Program-made: the position numbers and the translations under genes
NCBI GenBank assembly: GCA_020722405.1
Contig: DYKW01000085.1
Location: 1 to 7,531, forward strand
DNA: 7,531 nucleotides
DNA from: Anaerolinea thermophila
GTDB taxonomy: Bacteria > Chloroflexota > Anaerolineae > Anaerolineales > DRKV01
Direction: 5' to 3'
Shown: one piece after another, positions 1-5,225 of the stretch
Position numbering within the stretch: the first letter of the stretch is position 1
Layout: the number at the start of each line of letters is the position of its first letter
The notes under the pieces: model-generated
The model's input: only the letters and a program-made list of their open reading frames with translations
Told to the model about the DNA's origin: nothing
The model's database searches: none

Positions 1-42
1 TACTTGGGGGGCAGCCCCCTGGGAGAGTAGGTCGTTGCCAAG
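1..42 (+). rRNA. rrf: 5S rRNA, 3' end only
   Basis: The first 42 bases read as the 3' portion of a bacterial 5S rRNA. A G-rich arm, short loop and C-rich arm (helix IV-like, about 5-19) are followed by CTGGGAGAGTAGGTCGTTGCC, which parallels the Bacillus-type 5S ending CTGTGAGAGTAGGACGCCGCC. The 5' two thirds lie outside the window. The exact 3' end is estimated from where the acceptor-stem strand TTGCCAAG ends. The neighbourhood implies that an rRNA operon ends here. Identification rests on remembered family sequence and was not checked by a covariance-model search. Confidence 0.82.
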
Positions 43-58
43 AGACTTTTTTCTTTTA
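43..58 (+). terminator. T-tract downstream of 5S rRNA
   Basis: An 11-base T-rich tract (TTTTTTCTTTT, 47-57) starts a few bases after the 5S 3' end, as expected for the end of an rRNA operon. No separate hairpin is visible between the 5S and the tract. The terminator stem may be formed by the terminal helix of the 5S itself, whose other strand is outside the window. Confidence 0.45.
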
Positions 59-76
59 ATTTGCTGAGCCTAGCGT

Positions 77-106
77 TTGACAATTTTTATTTTTGTGCGG
101 TATAAT
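77..106 (+). promoter_or_regulatory. Sigma-70-type promoter for rpsU-infA
   Basis: There is a perfect -35 TTGACA (77-82) and a perfect -10 TATAAT (101-106) separated by 18 bases of AT-rich spacer. Transcription would start near 113, giving a leader of about 185 nt before rpsU. It is the strongest promoter match in the window and fits high-level expression of translation genes. Confidence 0.85.
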
Positions 107-213
107 TTTTCCCGTTGTTTGCACAAAGTAGTTTGCATTCAGTATTCTCTTTAGAGAAGGAGTGTGTGAGGCTGTTATTTCCTTGCCGTTATTCTATGGT
201 TGACGCTATGCCT

Positions 214-248
214 CGGCTGTATGTGTAAACAATTACAGCCGTTTTTTT
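214..248 (+). terminator. Intrinsic terminator inside the rpsU leader
   Basis: A perfect 8-bp stem, CGGCTGTA (214-221) with TACAGCCG (234-241), has a 12-nt loop and is followed directly by seven T residues (242-248). It lies 51 nt upstream of the rpsU start codon and about 135 nt downstream of the promoter. It would therefore end transcription before the operon unless countered. Confidence 0.75.
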
Positions 249-284
249 ATGCCATTATTTATGGATACTTGTGTTGGTTCAGGA

Positions 285-294
285 AAGGAGGTGA
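285..294 (+). promoter_or_regulatory. Ribosome binding site that fixes the rpsU start
   Basis: AAGGAGGTGA is a near-perfect Shine-Dalgarno sequence ending 5 nt before the ATG at 300. It selects this ATG over the in-frame ATG at 249, which would add 17 residues unrelated to bS21 and begins right after the terminator T-tract. Confidence 0.85.
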
Positions 295-299
295 ATTGC

Positions 300-479
300 A
301 TGACTACAGTAAATTTACGACCAGGCGAATCGCAGGATCAGCTGTTGAGACGTTTCCGTAAAAAAGTTGCTAAAAGCGGCGTGCTCAGCACTGTCCGGCG
401 AAAGCGCTGGTTTATCTCGAAGAGTGAATTACGGAGAATTCAAAAAAAGAAGGCTAAGAGCCGCAAACCATCCCACTAG
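300..479 (+). CDS. rpsU: 30S ribosomal protein bS21
   Basis: This encodes a small basic component of the 30S ribosomal subunit that lies near the anti-Shine-Dalgarno end of 16S rRNA and aids mRNA selection at initiation. The 59-residue product has the bS21 layout. An N-terminal strand with VNLRPGES leads into DQLLRRFRKKVAKSGVLS, then a Lys/Arg-rich helical tail (about residues 26-57, with RRKRWF and RRIQKKKAKSRK). Length is normal for the family, which is about 55-70 residues. The start is set by a strong ribosome binding site at 285-294. It is the first gene of a two-gene operon, 33 nt ahead of infA, behind a consensus promoter and an attenuator-like leader. Identification is from family resemblance and is confident. 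Confidence 0.93.
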   Translation: MTTVNLRPGESQDQLLRRFRKKVAKSGVLSTVRRKRWFISKSELRRIQKKKAKSRKPSH

Positions 480-490
480 TTTTTTTGCGG
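461..490 (+). repeat. Inverted repeat across the rpsU stop codon
   Basis: CCGCAAA (461-467) and TTTGCGG (484-490) are perfect complements flanking a 16-nt loop that contains the rpsU stop (477-479) and part of a T-run. The hairpin ends 9 nt before the infA ribosome binding site (500-505). It has no T-tract after its 3' arm, so it is not a classical terminator. It could mark a processing or coupling element, or be chance. Confidence 0.35.
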
Positions 491-512
491 TTTATTCTCG
501 GAGGTCAAAATC

Positions 513-764
513 ATGGCAAAACAAGAAGATAGCATTTATGTGGAAGGTATGATTGTTGAGGCTTTGCCTGGCACGCAGTTTCGCGTACAGTTAGACAACG
601 GACATGAAGTTCTGGCTTACCTGTCCGGTAAGATGCGAAAGTATTATATTCGTATCTTGTTGGGAGATCGGGTGCGTGTAGAGATGTCTCCTTACGATTT
701 AACACGCGGACGTATCGTTTTTCGTTATCGGAAGGGACAGGTTCGGTCAACAAAAACAGCCTGA
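513..764 (+). CDS. infA: Translation initiation factor IF-1
   Basis: IF-1 binds the A-site of the 30S subunit during initiation and works with IF-2 and IF-3 in the cytoplasm. The 83-residue product is a single OB-fold (S1-like) domain. Family hallmarks are VEGMIVEALPGTQFRVQLDNGHEVLAYLSGKMR (about residues 10-42), YYIRILLGDRVRVEMSPYDL (about 44-63) and the closing RGRIVFRYR (about 65-73). An 11-residue basic tail follows the usual end of the protein. GGAGGT at 500-505, 7 nt before the ATG, supports the start. In many bacteria infA sits in the large ribosomal-protein cluster near map and rpmJ; here it is paired with rpsU, and both act at initiation. Co-transcription is inferred from the 33-nt gap and the shared terminator at 812-853. 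Confidence 0.96.
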   Translation: MAKQEDSIYVEGMIVEALPGTQFRVQLDNGHEVLAYLSGKMRKYYIRILLGDRVRVEMSPYDLTRGRIVFRYRKGQVRSTKTA

Positions 765-811
765 AATGCTATTGTGCCATTGATTTACCCCCGTAACAGT
801 TCCGTGACTGT

Positions 812-853
812 AAAAGGCCTGAGGATGCTATTAGCGCATTCCCAGGCCTTTTT
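812..853. terminator. Bidirectional terminator between infA and lipA
   Basis: A long stem pairs AAAAGGCCTG (812-821) with CAGGCCTTTT (843-852). It continues inward as GGA/TCC and TGC/GCA with single-base bulges, and the loop is around 829-835. A T-run (849-853, then CTTT) ends it on the + strand for rpsU-infA. On the - strand the same stem ends in TTTTA, so it can also stop transcripts from lipA. It is the only notable element in the 145-nt gap between the convergent genes. Confidence 0.8.
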
Positions 854-909
854 CTTTGGAATTGTTGGAAGAAATGCATGGATTTTGTAATGGTTGGCGT
901 ATGGCCTTG

Positions 910-1923
910 TTATGCCGACCGTACAGGCAAAATCAAGTCTTGAGGGTGCACCTGGTCTGGCGGAGGGGCGTCATTGATTTGACCGCCATTTTCACCATAT
1001 AATTTGCGATGCACTACACTTAGCGTGCGCACTTGTTCGGCAGCATGGTAAGATGAACGAACCAGTGGGCCACTTTCCACCCATTTAAAGCCGATCTCCA
1101 ATCCGAAATCCTGTAGTTCGGTAAATTCTTCTGGCGTATAGTACCGCGCAATAGGAAGGTGTTTCTTGCTGGGTTGTAGGTATTGTCCGATGGTCAGGAT
1201 GTCAACACCCCAAGAGCGCAGATCCTGCATCACGGCCTTGACCTCATCTATTGTCTCGCCCAGCCCAACCATGATACCGGATTTGGTGAGTACATCGGGA
1301 TCGAGACGACGGGCATTTGTAAGGGTCGCGCGTGCCCAGGCATAGTCGTCTTGTGGCTGTACACTTTTGAATAGACGCGGTACAGTTTCTACATTGTGAT
1401 TCAAAATCTCAGGACGGGCGTCCATAACAATTTTTAAGGCTTCGATATCGCCTTTGAAATCAGGGATTAGCACTTCGATAGAACATCCGGGGTGAATCTC
1501 GCGAATGCGTCGAATAAGCATTGCGAAAATGGGAGCACCACCATCTGGACGATCATCACGGTTGACGCTGGTGATAACCGCATGTTTCAACCGCATGGTT
1601 CGTACCGCTTGCGCTATACGTTCAGGCTCCATCCAGTCTAGTGTATTGGGGTTGCCGCGTTTGATGTCACAAAAACCACACGAACGAGTACAGACATCGC
1701 CTAGCATGAGAAAAGTGGCTGTTCCTAAACCCCAGCATTCACCCATATTGGGGCACATGGCTTCTTCGCATACCGTATGCAATGCTTTGCTGCGCATGAG
1801 ACGGTGTAATTCTTGATAGGTTTCCCCTGATGGTGCGCGCACTTTAATCCATTCTGGCCGACGCAGTGGTGTTGTGTTGATTGTATCGGGATTAACGCGA
1901 TCTCGAGTGGGGGCTTTTGCCAT
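910..1923 (-). CDS. lipA: Lipoyl synthase LipA (radical SAM)
   Basis: LipA inserts two sulfur atoms at C6 and C8 of octanoyl groups attached to E2 subunits or the glycine-cleavage H protein, forming the lipoyl cofactor. The 337-residue protein shows both required iron-sulfur cluster motifs. The auxiliary cluster is CX4CX5C at C52, C57 and C63. The radical-SAM cluster is CX3CX2C at C78, C82 and C85. The C-terminal RSSY motif, which supplies the serine ligand of the auxiliary cluster, is at 289-292. Conserved TSVNRDD and PDGGAP follow at about 118-131. Beyond the core is a Pro-rich tail of about 20 residues (NDAPPPDQVHPQD), longer than in short homologues. AAAGGAG (1936-1942) precedes the ATG by a rather long 12 nt. 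It is the last gene of a - strand run, 23 nt after a membrane-protein gene. No lipB or lplA is visible in the window. Confidence 0.96.
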   Translation of the reverse strand: MAKAPTRDRVNPDTINTTPLRRPEWIKVRAPSGETYQELHRLMRSKALHTVCEEAMCPNMGECWGLGTATFLMLGDVCTRSCGFCDIKRGNPNTLDWMEPERIAQAVRTMRLKHAVITSVNRDDRPDGGAPIFAMLIRRIREIHPGCSIEVLIPDFKGDIEALKIVMDARPEILNHNVETVPRLFKSVQPQDDYAWARATLTNARRLDPDVLTKSGIMVGLGETIDEVKAVMQDLRSWGVDILTIGQYLQPSKKHLPIARYYTPEEFTELQDFGLEIGFKWVESGPLVRSSYHAAEQVRTLSVVHRKLYGENGGQINDAPPPDQVHPQDLILPVRSA

Positions 1924-1946
1924 ACTTTGTAAGTACTCCTTTAGTC

Positions 1947-2633
1947 TTATTGGGATGTCTTCTTTTTTTGTTCTTTTGTGGGGGGGAGTGTACTCATGAT
2001 GTGTTCACCCAGCCCTTTGACTGCGGCATCCAGCACGTCTTCACCGACTAAATTCAATAACTGTGCACCCAACAACAAGGCTTTGGTGCGATCGTCCAAT
2101 TGTGCTGTATAGATCGTTTTCACTAACTTGCCAAAATCTACCTGAACTTCTGGTTCCAGGTTTTGCAACAACGCAAAAGCGTAAGCAGGCAGTGTCATGT
2201 AGGCTTTTTGGAAAGAAACATTTTTCATGATGCGACTAACGCTTGTCGCGCGCGCTTCAGCGCGTACCCGGTCTACCTCACGATCAATGGCATCGAACAG
2301 GGATTGGAGTAAACTGTTTGGCCCAATGTGTACTTCTTCCTCGCCAGTCTGCACTGTCAAAATCGAAGAGCGCATCAAAATCATTGCGCCAAAACCGGCG
2401 CCCAGAATTTGCGCCCAACGAATGCCTTCTGGCGTGCTCATGCCAAAATTCCATTGGAAAACACGTGCCAGAAACAGGGCAAAGGCTGACATCGCGGCAT
2501 TCAAGGATATGTAAAACAGAGCTGGAATAGTCCGCAACACGTAAAACGGTTCATCACGGTAGCGTGAAATGATTCCACCCAGACCAACCAGACCGCCTAG
2601 CATACCTGATATCACCCAATCCCAGCCGTTCAT
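1947..2633 (-). CDS. Unrecognised three-helix membrane protein
   Basis: I do not recognise this 228-residue protein. Three hydrophobic segments lie in the N-terminal part (about residues 5-23, 33-57 and 73-93), the first Gly-rich (GMLGGLVGLGGII). A soluble and probably cytosolic helical domain follows (about 95-215), with an acidic start (QTGEEEV), a charged helix DREVDRVRAEARA and the hydrophobic stretch ALLLGAQLLNLVGEDVL. It ends in a Lys-rich tail (TKEQKKKTSQ). The start is supported by GAGGAG (2639-2644), 5 nt before the ATG, inside the last codons of the upstream gene. With only 2 nt between the two genes, translational coupling is likely. It lies downstream of nfeD and a winged-helix gene and upstream of lipA. 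Composition resembles its neighbours, with no sign of transfer. Function is unknown. Confidence 0.85.
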   Translation of the reverse strand: MNGWDWVISGMLGGLVGLGGIISRYRDEPFYVLRTIPALFYISLNAAMSAFALFLARVFQWNFGMSTPEGIRWAQILGAGFGAMILMRSSILTVQTGEEEVHIGPNSLLQSLFDAIDREVDRVRAEARATSVSRIMKNVSFQKAYMTLPAYAFALLQNLEPEVQVDFGKLVKTIYTAQLDDRTKALLLGAQLLNLVGEDVLDAAVKGLGEHIMSTLPPTKEQKKKTSQ

Positions 2634-2635
2634 GT

Positions 2636-3037
2636 TTACTCCTCAATGGACAAAGTTTGCCGTCCCAACTTGCTGAGTTGGACGATCTCTGTATCAGGGT
2701 TACTTTCTGATGAGGTAAGTTCTATCAGGCCGACATCTGCTAAGATGTTTAATTGGTGAGCAAAGTCGAGAAAATTAAGCGTACTTCGACGCATCAATTC
2801 GATGATAGTTGTAGGCTCCAGCGTGGATATCAGTTTCATTAATTCCTTGCCCTGAATTTCTTCTGCCGGAAACTCCTCAGTGGTATCTTGGGCTTCTACC
2901 TCTTGAGGGGACTTCAGATGAAGCGCTTCATCTAAATCACGAGACTCGTAAACTTTGCTGGGAATATTTTGGGTTACTTGTAAATAGGTGCTGAAACTAT
3001 CGGCGTTCTTTTTTTGTGAGTAATCTTTGCCTTTCAT
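2636..3037 (-). CDS. Small winged-helix domain protein, unknown role
   Basis: The 133-residue protein has a charged, low-complexity N-terminal half (residues 1-60; SQKKNADSF, EAQDTTEEFPAEE). The C-terminal half looks like a winged helix: helices at about 63-75 and 77-85, a recognition-type helix at 87-103 (LNFLDFAHQLNILADVG), and a beta wing LIELTSS...EIVQLS ending in LGRQTLS. The order 'helix, GLIEL, wing, LSKLGRQ' is typical of MarR/ArsR-like folds; whether it binds DNA or a protein is not shown. GGAGGT at 3045-3050 sits 7 nt before the ATG at 3037, so I reject the ATG at 3082. It lies 76 nt after nfeD and 2 nt before the membrane-protein gene, with which it probably works. It could be a regulator or an adaptor. 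Confidence 0.82.
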   Translation of the reverse strand: MKGKDYSQKKNADSFSTYLQVTQNIPSKVYESRDLDEALHLKSPQEVEAQDTTEEFPAEEIQGKELMKLISTLEPTTIIELMRRSTLNFLDFAHQLNILADVGLIELTSSESNPDTEIVQLSKLGRQTLSIEE

Positions 3038-3044
3038 TTTAGGT

Positions 3045-3050
3045 ACCTCC
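3045..3050 (-). promoter_or_regulatory. Ribosome binding site that fixes the winged-helix start
   Basis: On the - strand, GGAGGT ends 7 nt before ATG 3037. It lies inside the reading frame that an ATG at 3082 would open, and no comparable site precedes 3082. Confidence 0.8.
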
Positions 3051-3072
3051 AAAAAACGGATATTTATACTGA

Positions 3073-3081
3073 ATTGTACCA
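3073..3081 (-). promoter_or_regulatory. Weak candidate extended -10 upstream of the winged-helix gene
   Basis: In the 76-nt gap after nfeD, the - strand reads TGGTACAAT, an extended -10 (TGn plus TACAAT). A start near 3066 would give a 5' untranslated region of about 29 nt. No -35 is recognisable. It may allow separate expression of the winged-helix, membrane-protein and lipA genes, but the case is weak. Confidence 0.25.
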
Positions 3082-3113
3082 TTGCCTGGCGAGGAGCACT
3101 GTTGCTGATTGAT

Positions 3114-4436
3114 TTACTCTGTTACCGTTTCTACAATCACTCGCAGGCCATCCACCGCCACTACACGAACACGGGTACCTGCTGTGACAGGCGCGGCACT
3201 TTTCGGTGTGACCTCCGCGCTCCATAATTCTCCGGCTACCTGTACTTGGCCTTTAGGTGTGAGCGCGACTTTCACGGTACCAATTCGTCCTACGAATGTT
3301 TCACGCCCCATGTGTGGTTTTTGTTGCATTGCCTGCCATCCCAATCGAACCAGAAAACCAGAGACTATGCCAAAGAAGATGCCCGTGGTTACGACAAGGG
3401 GAGTAGAGACGTGCATGAAAGGCAACGTGCTTTGACTGTTGAATAGCACCAGCGACCCACCGATGAACGTGAGAATACCGGCGGCGGTTAAAGCCCCATG
3501 TGTGGGGGCTTTGACATCCAAAATGAACAGCACAAATGCCAATAGGATAATAAAAATTCCCAACCAGTTGACCGAAATTAACCCCATCCCGTAACCCGCC
3601 AGCAACAGGCTGATGATGCCTACAAAACCTGCTACCCAGCCACCGGGCTGAGATATTTCCAATAAAATGGCCTGTAGGCCGAGTACCAGCAAGAGAAACA
3701 AGACATTAGGGTCGGTGAGCAAAAGTAGCACAGATTCGATAGGTGTGGGCGGCAAATCGATGGGGACGGCATTGCGCGTGTGCAAGGTGTACTCGCCATC
3801 CGGCAAAATAACGCTTTCCCCATCGCTCAGACGCAGCAATTCGTCGAGGTCCTCTGCAATAAAATCTACCAAATTGGCAGCGAGCGCTTCCGAAGCGGAT
3901 ACAGCCCGTGCTTTCGTAATGCTCTCGTCAGCCAGTTGTACAGCCTGGGGGCCGCGGCGTTCAGCCAAGGAACGTGCTGTGGCGCGGGTCATCTCATCGA
4001 TTTTTTGTTGGAGCGTCTCTTCTAGGTCTTCTCCTCCTGGTCCTACGCTGGCTGCAGCGCCAATCGCCGTTTCTGGCGCCATAGCGCTCAAGTGCCCTGC
4101 CAGCGTGATCAACATTCCGGCGCTGCCGGCCATGGCGCCGCGCGGCGCTACGTACACAATCACCGGTATCTCGCTGTTGCGGATCGCGCGTACCATCTCG
4201 TTCATCGCACCGATGGTGCCGCCAGGCGTGTTGAGCATGATCACCAGCGCTTCGGCATCTTGTGCCTGGGCAATGCGCAGGCCGCGCTCCAAGTAATTCG
4301 CGCTTACGTGGGTGATGGGCATGTCCATCGTCAATACCACGACCTGGGTGTTGTCCTGGGCGGTTCCGCTAATTGGCCACAATGTGGACAGGAGCAAGGC
4401 CAAGAACAGGAAAATAAAACGTTGTGCTTTTTTCAT
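3114..4436 (-). CDS. nfeD: NfeD family membrane serine protease (ClpP class)
   Basis: The NfeD1b family joins a secreted ClpP-type protease domain to membrane helices and an OB-fold, and often acts with a stomatin-like partner in membrane quality control. The 440-residue product has a signal peptide (about 1-26). The protease domain spans about 30-195, with LNTPGG (68-73), Ser105 in GAMAGSAG as nucleophile and Lys145 as likely dyad partner; the 40-residue spacing is close to that in archaeal PH1510. Hydrophobic helices run from about 236 to 365. A C-terminal OB-type domain (about 378-440) begins GRETFVGRIGTVKV. The ATG at 4436 starts the signal peptide. Longer forms would overlap the acyltransferase gene and disrupt the signal. 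No clear Shine-Dalgarno precedes it. No slipin gene is adjacent; the next genes are a winged-helix and a membrane protein. Confidence 0.92.
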   Translation of the reverse strand: MKKAQRFIFLFLALLLSTLWPISGTAQDNTQVVVLTMDMPITHVSANYLERGLRIAQAQDAEALVIMLNTPGGTIGAMNEMVRAIRNSEIPVIVYVAPRGAMAGSAGMLITLAGHLSAMAPETAIGAAASVGPGGEDLEETLQQKIDEMTRATARSLAERRGPQAVQLADESITKARAVSASEALAANLVDFIAEDLDELLRLSDGESVILPDGEYTLHTRNAVPIDLPPTPIESVLLLLTDPNVLFLLLVLGLQAILLEISQPGGWVAGFVGIISLLLAGYGMGLISVNWLGIFIILLAFVLFILDVKAPTHGALTAAGILTFIGGSLVLFNSQSTLPFMHVSTPLVVTTGIFFGIVSGFLVRLGWQAMQQKPHMGRETFVGRIGTVKVALTPKGQVQVAGELWSAEVTPKSAAPVTAGTRVRVVAVDGLRVIVETVTE

Positions 4437-4464
4437 TGTCTGGAGATAAGCCCTGATGTGCCGT

Positions 4465-4494
4465 AAAAGAACGCCCCACTGGGAGAGCGGGGCG
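4465..4494 (-). terminator. Hairpin terminator between acyltransferase and nfeD
   Basis: On the - strand, CGCCCC (4494-4489) pairs with GGGGCG (4477-4472) around an 11-nt loop and is followed by TTCTTTT. It starts 8 nt after the acyltransferase stop and lies within the 65-nt gap before nfeD. The stem is short but GC-only. Since no good promoter for nfeD is visible after it, it may be a partial terminator that tunes read-through. Confidence 0.6.
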
Positions 4495-4501
4495 CATGGC
4501 A

Positions 4502-5101
4502 TCATTTTTCTAAGTCGCTTTGTAACATAATGTCGCCATGCTGGTCGGGATATTTGCCACGAACGTTTCGGTAAAAAGTGCGAATAATTCCCATATCTTT
4601 TTGGAGGTCGTCGCTGGGTGTGAAGTAATCGCCTACACCAACCTGTTTTTTGATGTAATCTACGAACCCCAACGCGATGGGGATGCCGGCGCCACGCGCG
4701 ATGTAATAAAAGCCGGTCTTCCAATGGGTGGATTTGCTACGCGTCCCCTCCGGTGCCATGGTGATAACCAGTGATTGACTGCGCTGATATAGGTCTACAA
4801 TTTGTTGTACGAAGTTCTGACGCGCTCCACGCACCACCGGAATGCCGCCCAGCATTCTCATGACCCGTCCCGGCAGACCGCGAAACAGCGAATCTTTGCC
4901 GATCCAGCGCGGTTTTATGCCCATCCCACCCATGGCCAACAGTGCCAGCGGAAAATCCCAGTTTGAAGTATGAAAGGCTCCGATGATCAAGTATTTAGGG
5001 GTTGGGGGTAAATGGGCAACCAGTTTCCAGCCGGCGGTACGCAATGTGTACCGAGAAAGGCGTTGCCACCAGGGTTGAGGTAAAGTGGTTGAATTGAACA
5101 T
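4502..5101 (-). CDS. PlsC-like 1-acylglycerol-3-phosphate acyltransferase family protein
   Basis: The family moves fatty-acyl groups onto lysophosphatidate or related lysolipids at the inner face of the membrane. The 199-residue protein carries the LPLAT blocks in order. HX4D is HTSNWD (44-49, His44 and Asp49 catalytic). A block-II-like GGIPVVRG lies at 85-92, and the EGTRS block at 118-122 binds phosphate. Another conserved part is HWKTGFYYIARGAGIPI (126-142). It lacks long N-terminal membrane spans, as do the short members of this superfamily, so substrate cannot be fixed from sequence. I chose ATG 5101 over ATG 5122 because a -10-like TATACT lies inside the longer form. No Shine-Dalgarno is visible. 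A large hairpin (5162-5212) separates it from the upstream lipoprotein gene and a smaller one (4465-4494) follows it. Confidence 0.9.
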   Translation of the reverse strand: MFNSTTLPQPWWQRLSRYTLRTAGWKLVAHLPPTPKYLIIGAFHTSNWDFPLALLAMGGMGIKPRWIGKDSLFRGLPGRVMRMLGGIPVVRGARQNFVQQIVDLYQRSQSLVITMAPEGTRSKSTHWKTGFYYIARGAGIPIALGFVDYIKKQVGVGDYFTPSDDLQKDMGIIRTFYRNVRGKYPDQHGDIMLQSDLEK

Positions 5102-5110
5102 AGTGCTTTC

Positions 5111-5119
5111 AGTATAGCA
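5111..5119 (-). promoter_or_regulatory. Extended -10 promoter for the acyltransferase gene
   Basis: On the - strand, TGCTATACT is an extended -10 element with five of six consensus bases in the hexamer. It ends only 9 nt before ATG 5101, so the transcript would begin about 3-4 nt upstream of the start codon. A TTGACC lies 22 nt upstream of the hexamer, too far for a standard -35. Confidence 0.45.
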
Positions 5120-5161
5120 CAAAACCGCAGGGCAGGGCGGTCAATACGAAACCATAAATGA

Positions 5162-5212
5162 GCAAACCTCAAACTGCCCGCACCAGGGCTGGCGCGGGCA
5201 GTTTAGGTTTGC
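5162..5212 (-). terminator. Long hairpin downstream of the lipoprotein gene
   Basis: GCAAACCT (5162-5169) pairs with AGGTTTGC (5205-5212), and AAACTGCCCGC (5171-5181) pairs with GCGGGCAGTTT (5194-5204). That makes 19 bp with one bulged base at 5170 and a 12-nt loop. It starts 13 nt after the stop codon of the - strand lipoprotein gene. Neither strand has a long T-tract after the stem, so it may act as a strong but atypical terminator or as a 3' stabiliser. It fills most of the gap before the acyltransferase promoter. Confidence 0.6.
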
Positions 5213-5225
5213 GTAGGGCGATGAT

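Larger units (their letters stand above)
113..299 (+). promoter_or_regulatory. rpsU leader RNA, candidate attenuator
   Basis: This is the untranslated leader between the inferred transcription start and rpsU. In order it holds a small hairpin (TTCTC/GAGAA, 145-158, loop TTTA), a segment GAGGCTGT (168-175), an intrinsic terminator (214-248) and the rpsU ribosome binding site. GGCTGT at 170-175 can pair with ACAGCC at 235-240, the same bases used by the 3' arm of the terminator, so an alternative fold that disrupts the terminator is possible. No second convincing promoter is seen between the terminator and rpsU, so rpsU expression probably needs read-through. That it is regulatory is inference; a separate small RNA ending at 248 is the alternative. 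Confidence 0.5.

Noticed and set aside
200..228. TTGACG at 200-205 as a second promoter for rpsU
   Set aside because: At 17 bases downstream the sequence is GTGTAA, with no acceptable -10, and the segment lies inside the terminator hairpin.
249..299. Upstream in-frame ATG for rpsU at 249
   Set aside because: It begins right after the terminator T-tract, has no ribosome binding site and adds residues unlike bS21. The ATG at 300 has a near-perfect site.
511..753. Open frame on the - strand opposite infA
   Set aside because: It is antisense to a clearly conserved gene, with no recognisable product and no supporting start signals.
3038..3082. ATG at 3082 as start of the winged-helix gene
   Set aside because: The GGAGGT 7 nt before ATG 3037 is far better, and the extra 15 residues overlap the candidate promoter.
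4437..4724. Longer N-terminus for nfeD reaching into the acyltransferase gene
   Set aside because: It would overlap the conserved acyltransferase reading frame and bury the signal peptide that begins at ATG 4436.
5102..5122. ATG at 5122 as start of the acyltransferase
   Set aside because: The TATACT promoter element lies within this extension, and the added residues are not part of the family.
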